Origin: an uncultured Pelagibacteraceae bacterium
GTDB lineage: Bacteria; Pseudomonadota; Alphaproteobacteria; Pelagibacterales; Pelagibacteraceae
DNA length: 37,046 nucleotides
Direction: 5' to 3'
Assembly: GCA_902555185.1 (NCBI GenBank)
Contig: CACDSA010000008.1
Span: 1-37,046 of the forward strand
A program made the position numbers and the translations under genes. Under the pieces are notes generated by a model. It saw nothing but the letters and a program-made list of their open reading frames with translations. It had not been told where the DNA came from and did no database searches. Below are positions 15,971 to 24,154 of the stretch, in pieces (the stretch's first letter is position 1; every line of letters starts with the position of its first letter).

Positions 15971-16996
15971 ATGAAAAATTTACAAAATTCAAAAAAAACA
16001 GGATTATTGAAAAAAATTTTTATCAAAATTTGCAGAGTATTAGGTTATGAAATAGTTGATCAAAATACATTCAAAATTATAACTTTAGATAAGAAAATTA
16101 ATGATGAAATCAGTGAAATAGGAAAAAGCTCAATAAATCTTCCATTAGGAAAAGTGGAGGTTACTAGGCCAGTGAAAGCGTTAGATATTATTATTCGCAC
16201 ATGCACTAGCGTAAATATGCTTACCCAAACTAAGAAAAGACTTTTTGAGAAACAAAAAGTTGAATATACGTCAAGAACTATACAATCATTGCTGAATGCC
16301 ACAAAAAATAATCAACAGCTTAACAAAATTAAGATAAATTTTAAGGTAATTGATCACAATTCTCCCAAAGAAAATTTAGAAATTATAGATAATATTTTTA
16401 AAAAGTTTGGCATTAATTATAAATTGATAAATTTAGACATTTCAAAATTTGAAAGTAAAATTGAAAAAATAAATGAAAATGGTGAAAAAGTTACATTTAA
16501 TCAAATATCTAATATGGCTAATATTAATCAGTCACTTATTGAGGCTAAAAACTCTGAAGATTTAATTTATTTTGTAGAGGATGATTATCTTCATAAAAAA
16601 AATTCAATTAGCGAAATGATTTTCACATATGAAAGAATTGCCTCTCAGTTAAAAAAAGAAATTATATTATGTCCTGCAGATTATCCATATTTATACGCCA
16701 AAGCAGAAATTACACAAAATTTTTTAGGTGAAAATTGTCATTGGAGAAAAGTAAATGAAACACTATGTACTTTTTTAATTAGTAAAATAATGCTTGAAAA
16801 ATATTGGGATAAATATTTGAAAATGTGTAAAAAAGAACATGCTCCTTTTGAAAAACCATTACATTACATATATGAAAAAGAATTATGCATTTCACCTATA
16901 CCGTCGCTAGCTGTTCATTTTACAAATATAAATTCTATATTTGGACTGTCACCAAACGTTGATTGGCAAAAAATTTGGGATCAAAATAAATATTAA
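15971..16996 (+). CDS. Putative glycosyltransferase (GT-A like)
   Basis: A 341-residue soluble protein. After about 65 variable residues it has a Rossmann-like opening (KALDIIIRTCTSVNML), a SLLNATKN helix, then IYFVEDDYLH, which resembles the acidic metal/nucleotide-sugar motif of GT-A enzymes. It continues with IILCPADYPYLY and a conserved-looking HWRKVNETLCTFLISK acceptor region. This suggests transfer of a sugar in surface polysaccharide or glycolipid synthesis. No family assigned with certainty; no membrane segment. It ends at a strong bidirectional terminator. Confidence 0.65.
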   Translation: MKNLQNSKKTGLLKKIFIKICRVLGYEIVDQNTFKIITLDKKINDEISEIGKSSINLPLGKVEVTRPVKALDIIIRTCTSVNMLTQTKKRLFEKQKVEYTSRTIQSLLNATKNNQQLNKIKINFKVIDHNSPKENLEIIDNIFKKFGINYKLINLDISKFESKIEKINENGEKVTFNQISNMANINQSLIEAKNSEDLIYFVEDDYLHKKNSISEMIFTYERIASQLKKEIILCPADYPYLYAKAEITQNFLGENCHWRKVNETLCTFLISKIMLEKYWDKYLKMCKKEHAPFEKPLHYIYEKELCISPIPSLAVHFTNINSIFGLSPNVDWQKIWDQNKY

Positions 16997-17023
16997 AAAA
17001 GGCCCAATTTCTTGGGCCTTTAA
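16995..17023 (-). terminator. Bidirectional intrinsic terminator, amt / glycosyltransferase
   Basis: A perfect 10-pair inverted repeat (16998-17007 with 17012-17021, core GGCCCAA/TTGGGCC). On the minus strand its loop is GAAA and it is followed by six T, ideal for ending the amt transcript. On the plus strand it is followed by TTT, so it can also end the glycosyltransferase message. Confidence 0.88.
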
Positions 17024-17033
17024 ATATAATTTA

Positions 17034-18323
17034 CTAGTCTCTTATTGAATAAGCTGTTACGCCGACCTCAGCCTTGTCTGTTCCTAGTTTCTCAGCTGCT
17101 TTACTTATTCTTAAACCAATTGTGGACTTAAGAGCTGTAAAGGTAGCCCAAGATAACGCGAAACTAAATACACATACGGATGCTGTACCAATAAATTGAG
17201 TTCCAAACGATGTGTCTGTATTAGTTAAAGGAACTACGAGTGTACCAAATATACCAGCAAACATGTGTACTGGAATAGCTCCGACGACATCGTCTAAACC
17301 GTAACTCTCTAACATTTTAGTTCCAAAATACATTATTATGGCTCCAATAGATCCGATGAACATTGCTGTAATAGGTCCAGGTGTTAATGGTTCGGCTGTG
17401 ATGGCAACTAGACCGGCTAATGCGCCGTTAAGCATCATCACGATATCAGTTTTTCCTCCGATCAATCTTGTAATCGCGGCTCCAGTAAAAGTACCAGCAG
17501 CTCCAGCTAAATGCGTGTTCACTGCAATTTTTGAAATTGCATTTACATCATCAAATGTTCCCATTGCTAATTGGCTAAAGCCATTAAATCCAAACCAACC
17601 AAACCAAAGTAAAAACGTTCCTAAAGTTACTAATGGAATACTTGATGCTGCGAAAGGCTGCATAGATTTTTTTTCACCTTTTCTGCCAAACCTTCCTTCT
17701 CGAGCGCCTAAGACTATGACTCCTGCAAGTGCTGCTGCACCTCCGCAACCGTGAACCAAAGTAGATCCTGCAAAATCTGAAAATCCGCCACTTGCTAACC
17801 AGCCACCTCCCCATTGCCAGCCCATAGAAATTGGGTAGATAATTCCAGCCATCACTGCTGCGAAAATGAAGAATGGCCAGATCTTAATTCTCTCTGCTAC
17901 TGCTCCAGAAACAATTGAAGCTGTTGCGCACACGAACATTGTTTGAAAGAACCAGTCTGAATAGCCTGAATATCCTGTTTCAGCATTAGACGAGTCAGTC
18001 CAAATCGTAAATGAACCTACATAACCACCTTCTGGCACTCCGTAAGCTAAATTATAGCCAACTAAAAAGAATACCAGCGAGCATATAGCGAATTTACCTA
18101 TATTTTTCGCTGCAATTGTCGATACACTTTTTGTAGTCACTAATCCACTCTCAAGCATGCAGAAACCTGCTGCCATGAAAGCTACTAGCACTCCACCAAT
18201 ATAAAACCCTAACGAGTTGAAAATATATTGTCCTTCTTGAGACATTGTAGTTTCTGCAAAGCTTTGAGAGCTAATTAGTAGAGCAGAAATACAACCTAAT
18301 AAAATGAAAGTTAATTTTTTCAT
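17034..18323 (-). CDS. amt: Ammonium transporter, downstream paralogue
   Basis: A 429-residue Amt/MEP/Rh family channel with eleven membrane segments after a cleavable-looking signal peptide (residues 1-21, ending SFAET). The twin pore histidines are visible in DFAGSTLVHGCGG and VGAIPVHMFAG. I place the start at 18323 because the purine-rich GGGGGAAAC ribosome site lies just before it and the signal peptide begins there; an upstream ATG at 18389 would add an unlikely extension. It follows a close paralogue in the same direction. High-affinity ammonium uptake fits nitrogen-poor ocean water. No glnK gene lies next to it. Confidence 0.95.
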   Translation of the reverse strand: MKKLTFILLGCISALLISSQSFAETTMSQEGQYIFNSLGFYIGGVLVAFMAAGFCMLESGLVTTKSVSTIAAKNIGKFAICSLVFFLVGYNLAYGVPEGGYVGSFTIWTDSSNAETGYSGYSDWFFQTMFVCATASIVSGAVAERIKIWPFFIFAAVMAGIIYPISMGWQWGGGWLASGGFSDFAGSTLVHGCGGAAALAGVIVLGAREGRFGRKGEKKSMQPFAASSIPLVTLGTFLLWFGWFGFNGFSQLAMGTFDDVNAISKIAVNTHLAGAAGTFTGAAITRLIGGKTDIVMMLNGALAGLVAITAEPLTPGPITAMFIGSIGAIIMYFGTKMLESYGLDDVVGAIPVHMFAGIFGTLVVPLTNTDTSFGTQFIGTASVCVFSFALSWATFTALKSTIGLRISKAAEKLGTDKAEVGVTAYSIRD

Positions 18324-18378
18324 GTTTCCCCCTTTTTTTTGAAAACTTGATATCAAATTTAAAAGGTTTGAAGCATGA

Positions 18379-18384
18379 ATTATA
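18379..18384 (-). promoter_or_regulatory. Possible -10 box of the downstream amt gene
   Basis: Perfect TATAAT on the minus strand, between the terminator of the upstream amt gene and the start at 18323, preceded by TGCA. A TTTACA lies too close (13 bases) to be a normal -35, so the assignment is tentative. No sigma-54 GG-N10-GC pattern was found here. Confidence 0.35.
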
Positions 18385-18409
18385 TGCATACGAGCTTTGT
18401 AAAATAAAT

Positions 18410-18441
18410 AAGGCCTGGACGGGGGATCCGAACCAGGCCTT
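18410..18441 (-). terminator. Intrinsic terminator after the upstream amt gene
   Basis: A perfect 9-pair GC-rich stem (18410-18418 with 18433-18441, AAGGCCTGG/CCAGGCCTT) with a 14-base loop, followed on the minus strand by TATTTATTTT. It separates the two amt genes, so they are probably separate transcripts or joined only by read-through. Confidence 0.8.
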
Positions 18442-18476
18442 AAAATTTTCCCAACTAACGAGGGAGGGAATTTTAA

Positions 18477-19769
18477 TTAGTCTCTGATACCGTAAGCTAT
18501 TACACCGACTTCTGCTTTGTCAGTTCCTAGTCTTTCAGCTTCCTTACTTATTCTTAATCCAATTGTACTTTTGATAATTTGGAAAACAATAAATGAGACT
18601 ATGAATACGAATACCACAACTGAGATAGTTCCTAAGAATTGTGCTCCGAAAGTAACATCTCCATTTGTTAATGGCACTGCTAATGTACCCCATACACCAG
18701 CTACTAAGTGTGCTGGGATGGCTCCAACTACGTCGTCAATTTTCATTTTGAATAATAGTTTTGTCGAGAAGTACATTAATACTCCAGCTATTGCTCCAAT
18801 GAAGATTGCAGCTAACGGACTTGGTGTTAATGGTTCTGCGGTAATACCTACTAATCCAGCAATTGCGCCGTTTAGCATCATTACTACGTCAGTCTTTCCA
18901 CCAATAACTCTTGATACTGTAGCAGCGGCTAATACACCACCACCTGCAGCTAAGTTCGTATTGATATAAATTGTTGCAACTGCAGAAACGTCTTCTAGCG
19001 TTCCAGAAGCTAACTGAGATCCACCATTAAATCCGAACCAACCTAACCAAAGTATAAATACTCCTAGGGTTGCTAACGGAATTGATGATGCAGCAAATGG
19101 TGCCATCGGTTTAGCCTCGCCTTTTCCTGAAAATCTGCCACTTCTTGCACCTAATACTATTGCACCTGCAAGAGCCGCAGCTCCTCCAGCAGCGTGTACT
19201 AATGTTGAACCAGCAAAGTCTGAAAATCCAGCGACTGATAACCATCCGCCACCCCACTGCCAGCCCATTGAAATAGGATATATTATTCCAGTTAAAATTG
19301 CGGCAAATAAGAAAAATGGCCAGATCTTAATCCTTTCAGCTAACGTTCCAGATACGATTGACATTGTAGTGGCACAGAACACCATTTGGAAAAACCAATC
19401 AGAACCATCAGAATATCCTGTATCTAATGATGAGTTATCACTCCATGGTGTGAATGAACCTATATATCCTCCTTCTGGGATACCGTAAGCTAAATTGTAA
19501 CCAACCAACCAGAACATTACTCCAGCGATTGAATAAAGACCTATATTTTTTGCACAGATTGCTGACACAGATTTTGATGTTACTAATCCTGACTCTAACA
19601 TTGCGAAACCTGCGGCCATCCACATGACCAAGAAACCTGACATCAAAAATAATAGGGTATTAAAAATGTATTGTACTTCTGCGGAAACTGTAGTCTCAGC
19701 GTATCCAAGACCAGCGAAGCCAAAGTAAATGGCTGTCCCTGCTAGAAAGTATCCTAAGTATTTTTTCAT
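18477..19769 (-). CDS. amt: Ammonium transporter, upstream paralogue
   Basis: A 430-residue Amt channel very similar to the neighbour throughout, with its own signal peptide (residues 1-24, ending GLGYAET). Pore residues are conserved: DFAGSTLVHAAGG and VGAIPAHLVAG carry the twin histidines, and the ends of both proteins match (LGTDKAEVGV). Differences cluster in the signal peptide and in the segment after the second PFAASS motif, so the copies arose by tandem duplication and have diverged. One paralogue may sense rather than transport, or have a different affinity; the sequence alone does not say which. Confidence 0.95.
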   Translation of the reverse strand: MKKYLGYFLAGTAIYFGFAGLGYAETTVSAEVQYIFNTLLFLMSGFLVMWMAAGFAMLESGLVTSKSVSAICAKNIGLYSIAGVMFWLVGYNLAYGIPEGGYIGSFTPWSDNSSLDTGYSDGSDWFFQMVFCATTMSIVSGTLAERIKIWPFFLFAAILTGIIYPISMGWQWGGGWLSVAGFSDFAGSTLVHAAGGAAALAGAIVLGARSGRFSGKGEAKPMAPFAASSIPLATLGVFILWLGWFGFNGGSQLASGTLEDVSAVATIYINTNLAAGGGVLAAATVSRVIGGKTDVVMMLNGAIAGLVGITAEPLTPSPLAAIFIGAIAGVLMYFSTKLLFKMKIDDVVGAIPAHLVAGVWGTLAVPLTNGDVTFGAQFLGTISVVVFVFIVSFIVFQIIKSTIGLRISKEAERLGTDKAEVGVIAYGIRD

Positions 19770-19863
19770 AACTAACTCCCTTGTTAAGCGTGCGTTATAA
19801 GATTTTAACTATTGAAAAAGAATTGAATTGTCTTAATTTGAGCTATGCAGTTTTTGCAAGTAG

Positions 19864-19898
19864 TTAGCCCTTATTTGAGATTTTCAAATAAGGGCTAA
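19864..19898 (-). terminator. Long hairpin downstream of HU
   Basis: A perfect 15-pair inverted repeat (19864-19878 with 19884-19898, loop of 5) lies 10 bases beyond the HU stop. It has no T-run on the exit side, so it may act as a 3' stabilising stem or a weak terminator rather than a classic one. Confidence 0.6.
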
Positions 19899-19908
19899 AT
19901 AAGAAGTT

Positions 19909-20184
19909 TTATCTATTAAACATTTCTTTTAAGCTTTTAGCAGGTAAAAACTTAACTTTCTGAGATGCAGCAATTTGAATTGACTCACCTGTTCGTGGGT
20001 TTCTTCCTACCCTAGCTTTTCTTTTTGCTACTTTATAAGTACCAAAACCAGCTATTTTTACAGTATCGTCATTCTTTAAAGCATCTAAAATAATAGTCGT
20101 TATTGAATCAAAAGTTCTTTCAGCATCAGCCTTGCTTTGACCCAGTGTGGACGATATTTTTGCTACTAATTGTTTTTTATTCAT
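19909..20184 (-). CDS. hup: HU-family DNA-binding protein
   Basis: A 91-residue histone-like protein. It has the helical dimerisation part (MNKKQLVAKISSTLGQSKAD), the FGTYKVAKRKARVGRNPRTG saddle and arm with the conserved RNPRTG, and the C-terminal helix. It bends and compacts DNA as a dimer. The RNPRTGE arm and length match HU rather than the longer IHF subunits, although HU and IHF-beta are close. It is a single-gene unit with an AT-rich upstream region of 142 bases to rseP. Confidence 0.95.
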   Translation of the reverse strand: MNKKQLVAKISSTLGQSKADAERTFDSITTIILDALKNDDTVKIAGFGTYKVAKRKARVGRNPRTGESIQIAASQKVKFLPAKSLKEMFNR

Positions 20185-20313
20185 TTTTGCCCCTTAGTTA
20201 TTTTATAATTTCTATAAAAATCCAATAAAATCAACATTTTTTTGGTGTTTCACGTAAATATCAACACAATATATTGTATGCTTTAAAAGCATTGAATTTA
20301 TTGACTTTTTTTA

Positions 20314-20338
20314 ATAAAAAAATGGCTTAAAATAAGCC
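20314..20338 (-). terminator. Intrinsic terminator overlapping the rseP stop codon
   Basis: On the minus strand GGCTTA-TTT-TAAGCC (20324-20338) is followed by ATTTTTTT. The rseP stop TAA (20327-20329) is the first part of the right arm, so the last codons form the stem. It closes the folE-to-rseP unit. Confidence 0.8.
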
Positions 20339-21445
20339 TAAATCTCTTAAATCATTAAATGTTGTAAAAAACATTAAAGAAAGTAGCAAAAAAAGACCGA
20401 TTCGGAAAAATCCCTCCTGGGTCCTTTGAGTTAAAGGTCTGCCTAAAACCTTCTCAAAAGCGTAAAACATCAAGTGTCCGCCATCTAACATAGGGATTGG
20501 TAACAAATTTATAAAGCCCAAACTAATAGATATGTAGGCCATAATACTCAGGAAGGCTATAAAACCGAGTTTAGCCACTTGTCCGGTAATTTTAGCTATT
20601 TTGATGGGGCCGCCTAATTGAGTAGTATCTCCAGTGCCCTTAAACATTGAAATAATGAAATTCCAAGAAGCATCAATTACAAACCAAGTCTCTTTAAACG
20701 CATAAAGCAAAGCAGTTGCTGGGCCTAATCTTTCTCTATTAATCTCATCATTTAAAGGAGCTATTTTTATACCGATAATCTTTTTATTTGCTTTGTTACC
20801 TAAAGAGTCCTCACCTTTAATTACCTCAGGTTTGATAGAAAATGTTAATTCACTGTCATTTCTTAATATGCCGATTTCAACTGTCTCTGATGAAGAAGAG
20901 TTTATGAAAGCAGAAACCTCCATAATGCTATTTACGTCTTTGCCATTAATAGATTTGATAATATCTCCTGACTTAATTCCTGCCTCCTCTGCTGGACTTT
21001 CTATTTGAACCTCCTGTATTTGGGCAGGAGTAAAATCTTTTCCAGCAAACATGTAAATGAATGCAAAAATAAATATTGCTAACAAAAAATTTGCGAAAGG
21101 TCCTGCCGCTACTATTATAGATCTTTGATATAAAGGTTTGACTACAAATAATTTTTCCTGATCTTCTTTGCTATATTTTTTTAATAATTCTTCTTGCTCT
21201 GCTTGACTAAAAACATTTCTATCGCCAAAAAATTTTACATATCCGCCAAGAGGAATTGCGCAGAATTTCCACCTTGTTCCAGATTTGTCATTAAAACCAA
21301 ATATTTCTTTACCAAATCCTATAGAAAAATCTGTAACACCAACCCCATACTTCTTAGCATAATAATAATGGCCATATTCGTGAATAAATACTACAACTGT
21401 AAGTAGTATTATAAAAGGTATTATAAATGAGATTAAAATTTCCAT
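20327..21445 (-). CDS. rseP: Site-2 membrane metalloprotease RseP
   Basis: A 372-residue intramembrane zinc protease. H22, E23 and H26 form HEYGH in the first membrane helix, and the partner LDGG motif is at about 320-323 in NLLPIPMLDGG. One PDZ domain lies around residues 110-190 (SPAEEAGIKSGDIIKSINGK). It is shorter than E. coli RseP, which has two PDZ domains. It releases membrane-bound regulators or clears signal peptides. Its start lies inside the end of lysR (13-base overlap). It does not sit with dxr and bamA in this window, where it is often found in other proteobacteria, so a second copy elsewhere is possible. Confidence 0.93.
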   Translation of the reverse strand: MEILISFIIPFIILLTVVVFIHEYGHYYYAKKYGVGVTDFSIGFGKEIFGFNDKSGTRWKFCAIPLGGYVKFFGDRNVFSQAEQEELLKKYSKEDQEKLFVVKPLYQRSIIVAAGPFANFLLAIFIFAFIYMFAGKDFTPAQIQEVQIESPAEEAGIKSGDIIKSINGKDVNSIMEVSAFINSSSSETVEIGILRNDSELTFSIKPEVIKGEDSLGNKANKKIIGIKIAPLNDEINRERLGPATALLYAFKETWFVIDASWNFIISMFKGTGDTTQLGGPIKIAKITGQVAKLGFIAFLSIMAYISISLGFINLLPIPMLDGGHLMFYAFEKVLGRPLTQRTQEGFFRIGLFLLLSLMFFTTFNDLRDLGLF

Positions 21446-22323
21446 TCGTTTACTTTGCTAAATAAAAAATTTCTAAAAGCTATAAGTCTCGCATTATTTT
21501 TTAATGATGATGGATATACGAAATGCGTTTCCGTTGGCTTGCCTGGTTCGTTTGGTAAAACTTTAGTGATTCCACTAATATTGTAGGTAATATAATCTGG
21601 AAGCGCGGCTAAACCAACTCCACTTTGAACTGCTAGTAACAAACCATAAACACTATTTACTTTCATTGAAGATCTTCTTTTTTTTCCGTCTTTTATTCCA
21701 ACTTTTAATACCCAATCAGGATTATAAACGGGTGATGGGGCACCTTTGCCATAAGTGATGAACTTGTGCTTATCTAAATCTTTTAATGTTTTTGGATAAC
21801 CATTTTTATCCAAGTATTCATTTGAACCATAAATATGATAATTGAAATCTACGAATTTTTTTTGTATTAAATTTAGTTGTTTAGGTCTTCTCATCCTAAT
21901 AGCTACATCAGCTTCACGAGTAGCTAAGTCAAGTTCTCTATCGTCAAATATTAATTCTATTTCAATACCAGGGTTAAGATCCATGAATTCTTTTATTCTT
22001 GGAGTTAACCATGTAGTTCCAAAACTTACGACTGTAGTGACAACTAATTTTCCATTTATCTTATCTTTTTGACCACTTAAATTTGACTCAACATCTTTTA
22101 GCCTTGAGATAATTTCATGAGCTGATTTAAAAAGATATTCGCCATTTTCTGTAAGAACTAATCCCCTCGCGTGACGTTCGAATAGCTGGACTTTTAAATC
22201 GCTCTCTAGACCTTGTATTTGGCGACTAATAGCTGATTGGCTTAAGTTTAAAATTGTAGATGCTTTAGTAAAACTCGAAGCCTCAGCAACAGTATGAAAA
22301 ATTTTTAATTTATCCCAATCCAT
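21433..22323 (-). CDS. LysR-family transcriptional regulator
   Basis: A 296-residue regulator. The winged helix-turn-helix spans residues 1-60 (FHTVAEASSFTKASTILNLS, then QSAISRQIQGLE), followed by a coiled linker helix and a type 2 periplasmic-binding-like effector domain from about residue 90. It is co-directional with acuI (18 bases downstream of it) and overlaps rseP, rather than divergent from a target as is common for LysR proteins. Its target may be its own operon or a distant gene. The effector is unknown. Confidence 0.93.
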   Translation of the reverse strand: MDWDKLKIFHTVAEASSFTKASTILNLSQSAISRQIQGLESDLKVQLFERHARGLVLTENGEYLFKSAHEIISRLKDVESNLSGQKDKINGKLVVTTVVSFGTTWLTPRIKEFMDLNPGIEIELIFDDRELDLATREADVAIRMRRPKQLNLIQKKFVDFNYHIYGSNEYLDKNGYPKTLKDLDKHKFITYGKGAPSPVYNPDWVLKVGIKDGKKRRSSMKVNSVYGLLLAVQSGVGLAALPDYITYNISGITKVLPNEPGKPTETHFVYPSSLKNNARLIAFRNFLFSKVNEWKF

Positions 22324-22341
22324 TATTTTTACGATTATAGT

Positions 22342-23343
22342 TTATTTATTTGGATTTACTATAGCTCTTCCTGAAAACTCGCCTTTGAGAAGCTTTGGAT
22401 AAGTCTCCAAAAGTTCAGTAAATGAAAGCTCTTTGGTAAATGTTTCAATTTTTGAAAAATCAACTAACTTTGCAGCTTCACCCCAAACAAATTCTCTTCT
22501 TTTTATAGAAGACCCAGAAGAATCTATACCCCACAATTTTATACCTCTGATTATGAAAGGCATTACATTTGTATTGATTTTTATGCCTCCTGCATTTCCA
22601 CATGCAGCCACTATTCCACCTGGTTTTGTTTGAGCAAATATCTTTGTTAAAGCTGCACCACCAACAGTATCAACAACTCCGTCCCAAACTCCTTTTTCTA
22701 GGAGTTTACTTTCACCTTCAAATTCTTTTCTATCATGTATATTTTTTGCACCTAAATTCTTTAAATAATCTATCTTGTCTTTTTTTCCGGTAACTGCATG
22801 AACATCATAACCCAATTTAGATAATATCATTACAGCTATACTTCCTACACCACCTGTGGCTCCAGTCACTAATACATCTTTAACTTTTTCACCCAATAAC
22901 AACTCCTCTTTTGCTTTTACAGCAAATGCACAAAGTAGTGCGGTGAATCCTGCTGTTCCTAGCATCATTGATTTTCGAGTATCTAAACCTTTTGGTATCT
23001 TAATTAAAAAATTTGAGTTAACTTTAGCATATTGCGCAAAACCACCAAAAAAAGCCTCACCAACTCTAAAACCTGTAAGAATTACCTCATCACCCTCTTT
23101 AAATTTATCATCTTCACTTTCGACTACTTTGCCTGAGAAATCTATTCCTGGAACAAAAGGGAATTTTCTTACAATTTTTCCTCCATTATTTAAAATTAAT
23201 GCGTCTTTATAATTTAAACTTGAATAGTCAATTTTGACTAAAACATTACCATCTTTAAGATGATCTGTTTCAATCTCTTTAATATCTCTAGTAAATTTTT
23301 CGTTTTGGTTATCTATTACTATTGCTTTGAATGTTTGTTTCAT
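22342..23343 (-). CDS. acuI: Acrylyl-CoA reductase, AcuI / YhdH type
   Basis: A 333-residue zinc-free medium-chain dehydrogenase/reductase. NADPH site TGATGGVGS is at residues 160-168. The YhdH/AcuI signatures are SSLNYKDAL (41-49) and FPFVPGIDFSGKV (61-72). AcuI reduces acryloyl-CoA to propionyl-CoA and removes toxic acrylate arising from DMSP cleavage or 3-hydroxypropionate. DMSP is a major sulfur source for SAR11, so this fits. It follows the 2OG oxygenase gene by 14 bases. No dmdA or dddL-type gene lies adjacent. Confidence 0.88.
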   Translation of the reverse strand: MKQTFKAIVIDNQNEKFTRDIKEIETDHLKDGNVLVKIDYSSLNYKDALILNNGGKIVRKFPFVPGIDFSGKVVESEDDKFKEGDEVILTGFRVGEAFFGGFAQYAKVNSNFLIKIPKGLDTRKSMMLGTAGFTALLCAFAVKAKEELLLGEKVKDVLVTGATGGVGSIAVMILSKLGYDVHAVTGKKDKIDYLKNLGAKNIHDRKEFEGESKLLEKGVWDGVVDTVGGAALTKIFAQTKPGGIVAACGNAGGIKINTNVMPFIIRGIKLWGIDSSGSSIKRREFVWGEAAKLVDFSKIETFTKELSFTELLETYPKLLKGEFSGRAIVNPNK

Positions 23344-23357
23344 AACTTCAAATTATC

Positions 23358-24140
23358 TTAAAATCTAAAAAAGAATTTATTTTTTAATCTTTTAAAAAAA
23401 CTTAAATTATCTCCAAATTTTTTTTCGTTAATACCTGGTCTTTTTTTCCAAATAGCGTAAAAATTTCTTTTTGGTTTTATCATCTTTTCATATGGAGTGT
23501 AATAATATAATGCAATTGATTTTCTGCTAAAATTCTCTGGACATTTGATTGGATCTGGAAATCCATGATTAGACTCTAAATCTGTTCTGAAAATTAAAGC
23601 ATTATTAATTTTAGGTGATACTTTTAAAAACATTTCACTCATATCCTCTTTCCAAAGTTCAATTGCTCCGCCCCAGCTATCTTGCCATTCCTCATTTAAA
23701 TATAAAAGTAAATTTAACATTCTTTTGAGTTTTCGTTTCTTTATAAATACAAAATCTGAGTGAATTTTTAAAAAACCTCCCCTAAAAGACTCATGCATTC
23801 CACCACCAAATAAAGATGGATCAGCAACAAGGTTATTGATTTCAAATTTTTTTTCCAAAATAGATAAAAATTTTTTAGAATTTAAATTATTAATTAAATT
23901 TTGAATTGAAAGAGGCATTAAATTGATTTTCGTCAATCCCTTTTTTGTTTTTTGAAAAATCTTATCTTCAATACCTGCATTTGGATCTATCTCAGGAAAT
24001 TTAAAATCACTAGATATTTCTTTGCATAACTGAGTTGGTAAAAAATTTTTAATTGAAGCATGAGGATAGGGAGTTTTAGAAACTAATATTTTTTTTTCTA
24101 AATCACTAAAAAAAGAGTCTGATAATTGACTTTGATTCAT
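23358..24140 (-). CDS. 2-oxoglutarate/Fe(II) oxygenase, prolyl-hydroxylase-like
   Basis: A 260-residue protein with a P4H-like double-stranded beta-helix. The iron ligands appear as H127 and D129 (FLKIHSDF) and H192 (SNHGFPDP), with R206 for 2-oxoglutarate. NLLLYLNEEWQDSWGGAIEL between them is characteristic of this family. The C-terminus is rich in basic and aromatic residues. It lies between folE and acuI in one leftward unit. Target could be a protein side chain, a small metabolite or a sugar; none can be read from the sequence. Confidence 0.82.
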   Translation of the reverse strand: MNQSQLSDSFFSDLEKKILVSKTPYPHASIKNFLPTQLCKEISSDFKFPEIDPNAGIEDKIFQKTKKGLTKINLMPLSIQNLINNLNSKKFLSILEKKFEINNLVADPSLFGGGMHESFRGGFLKIHSDFVFIKKRKLKRMLNLLLYLNEEWQDSWGGAIELWKEDMSEMFLKVSPKINNALIFRTDLESNHGFPDPIKCPENFSRKSIALYYYTPYEKMIKPKRNFYAIWKKRPGINEKKFGDNLSFFKRLKNKFFFRF

Positions 24141-24154
24141 AAAACTACAACTAT

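Noticed and set aside
17338-17754. Open frame of 138 codons antisense to the downstream amt gene, and a 150-codon one at 18517-18969
   Set aside because: Both arise from the reverse strand of conserved membrane helices; their proteins are rich in Pro, Ala and Asn with no membrane or domain pattern.
18410-18441. tRNA T-arm remnant (GGTTCGGATCC) between the amt genes
   Set aside because: Only two base pairs would flank the loop; the nine-pair outer stem and following T-rich stretch make it a terminator.
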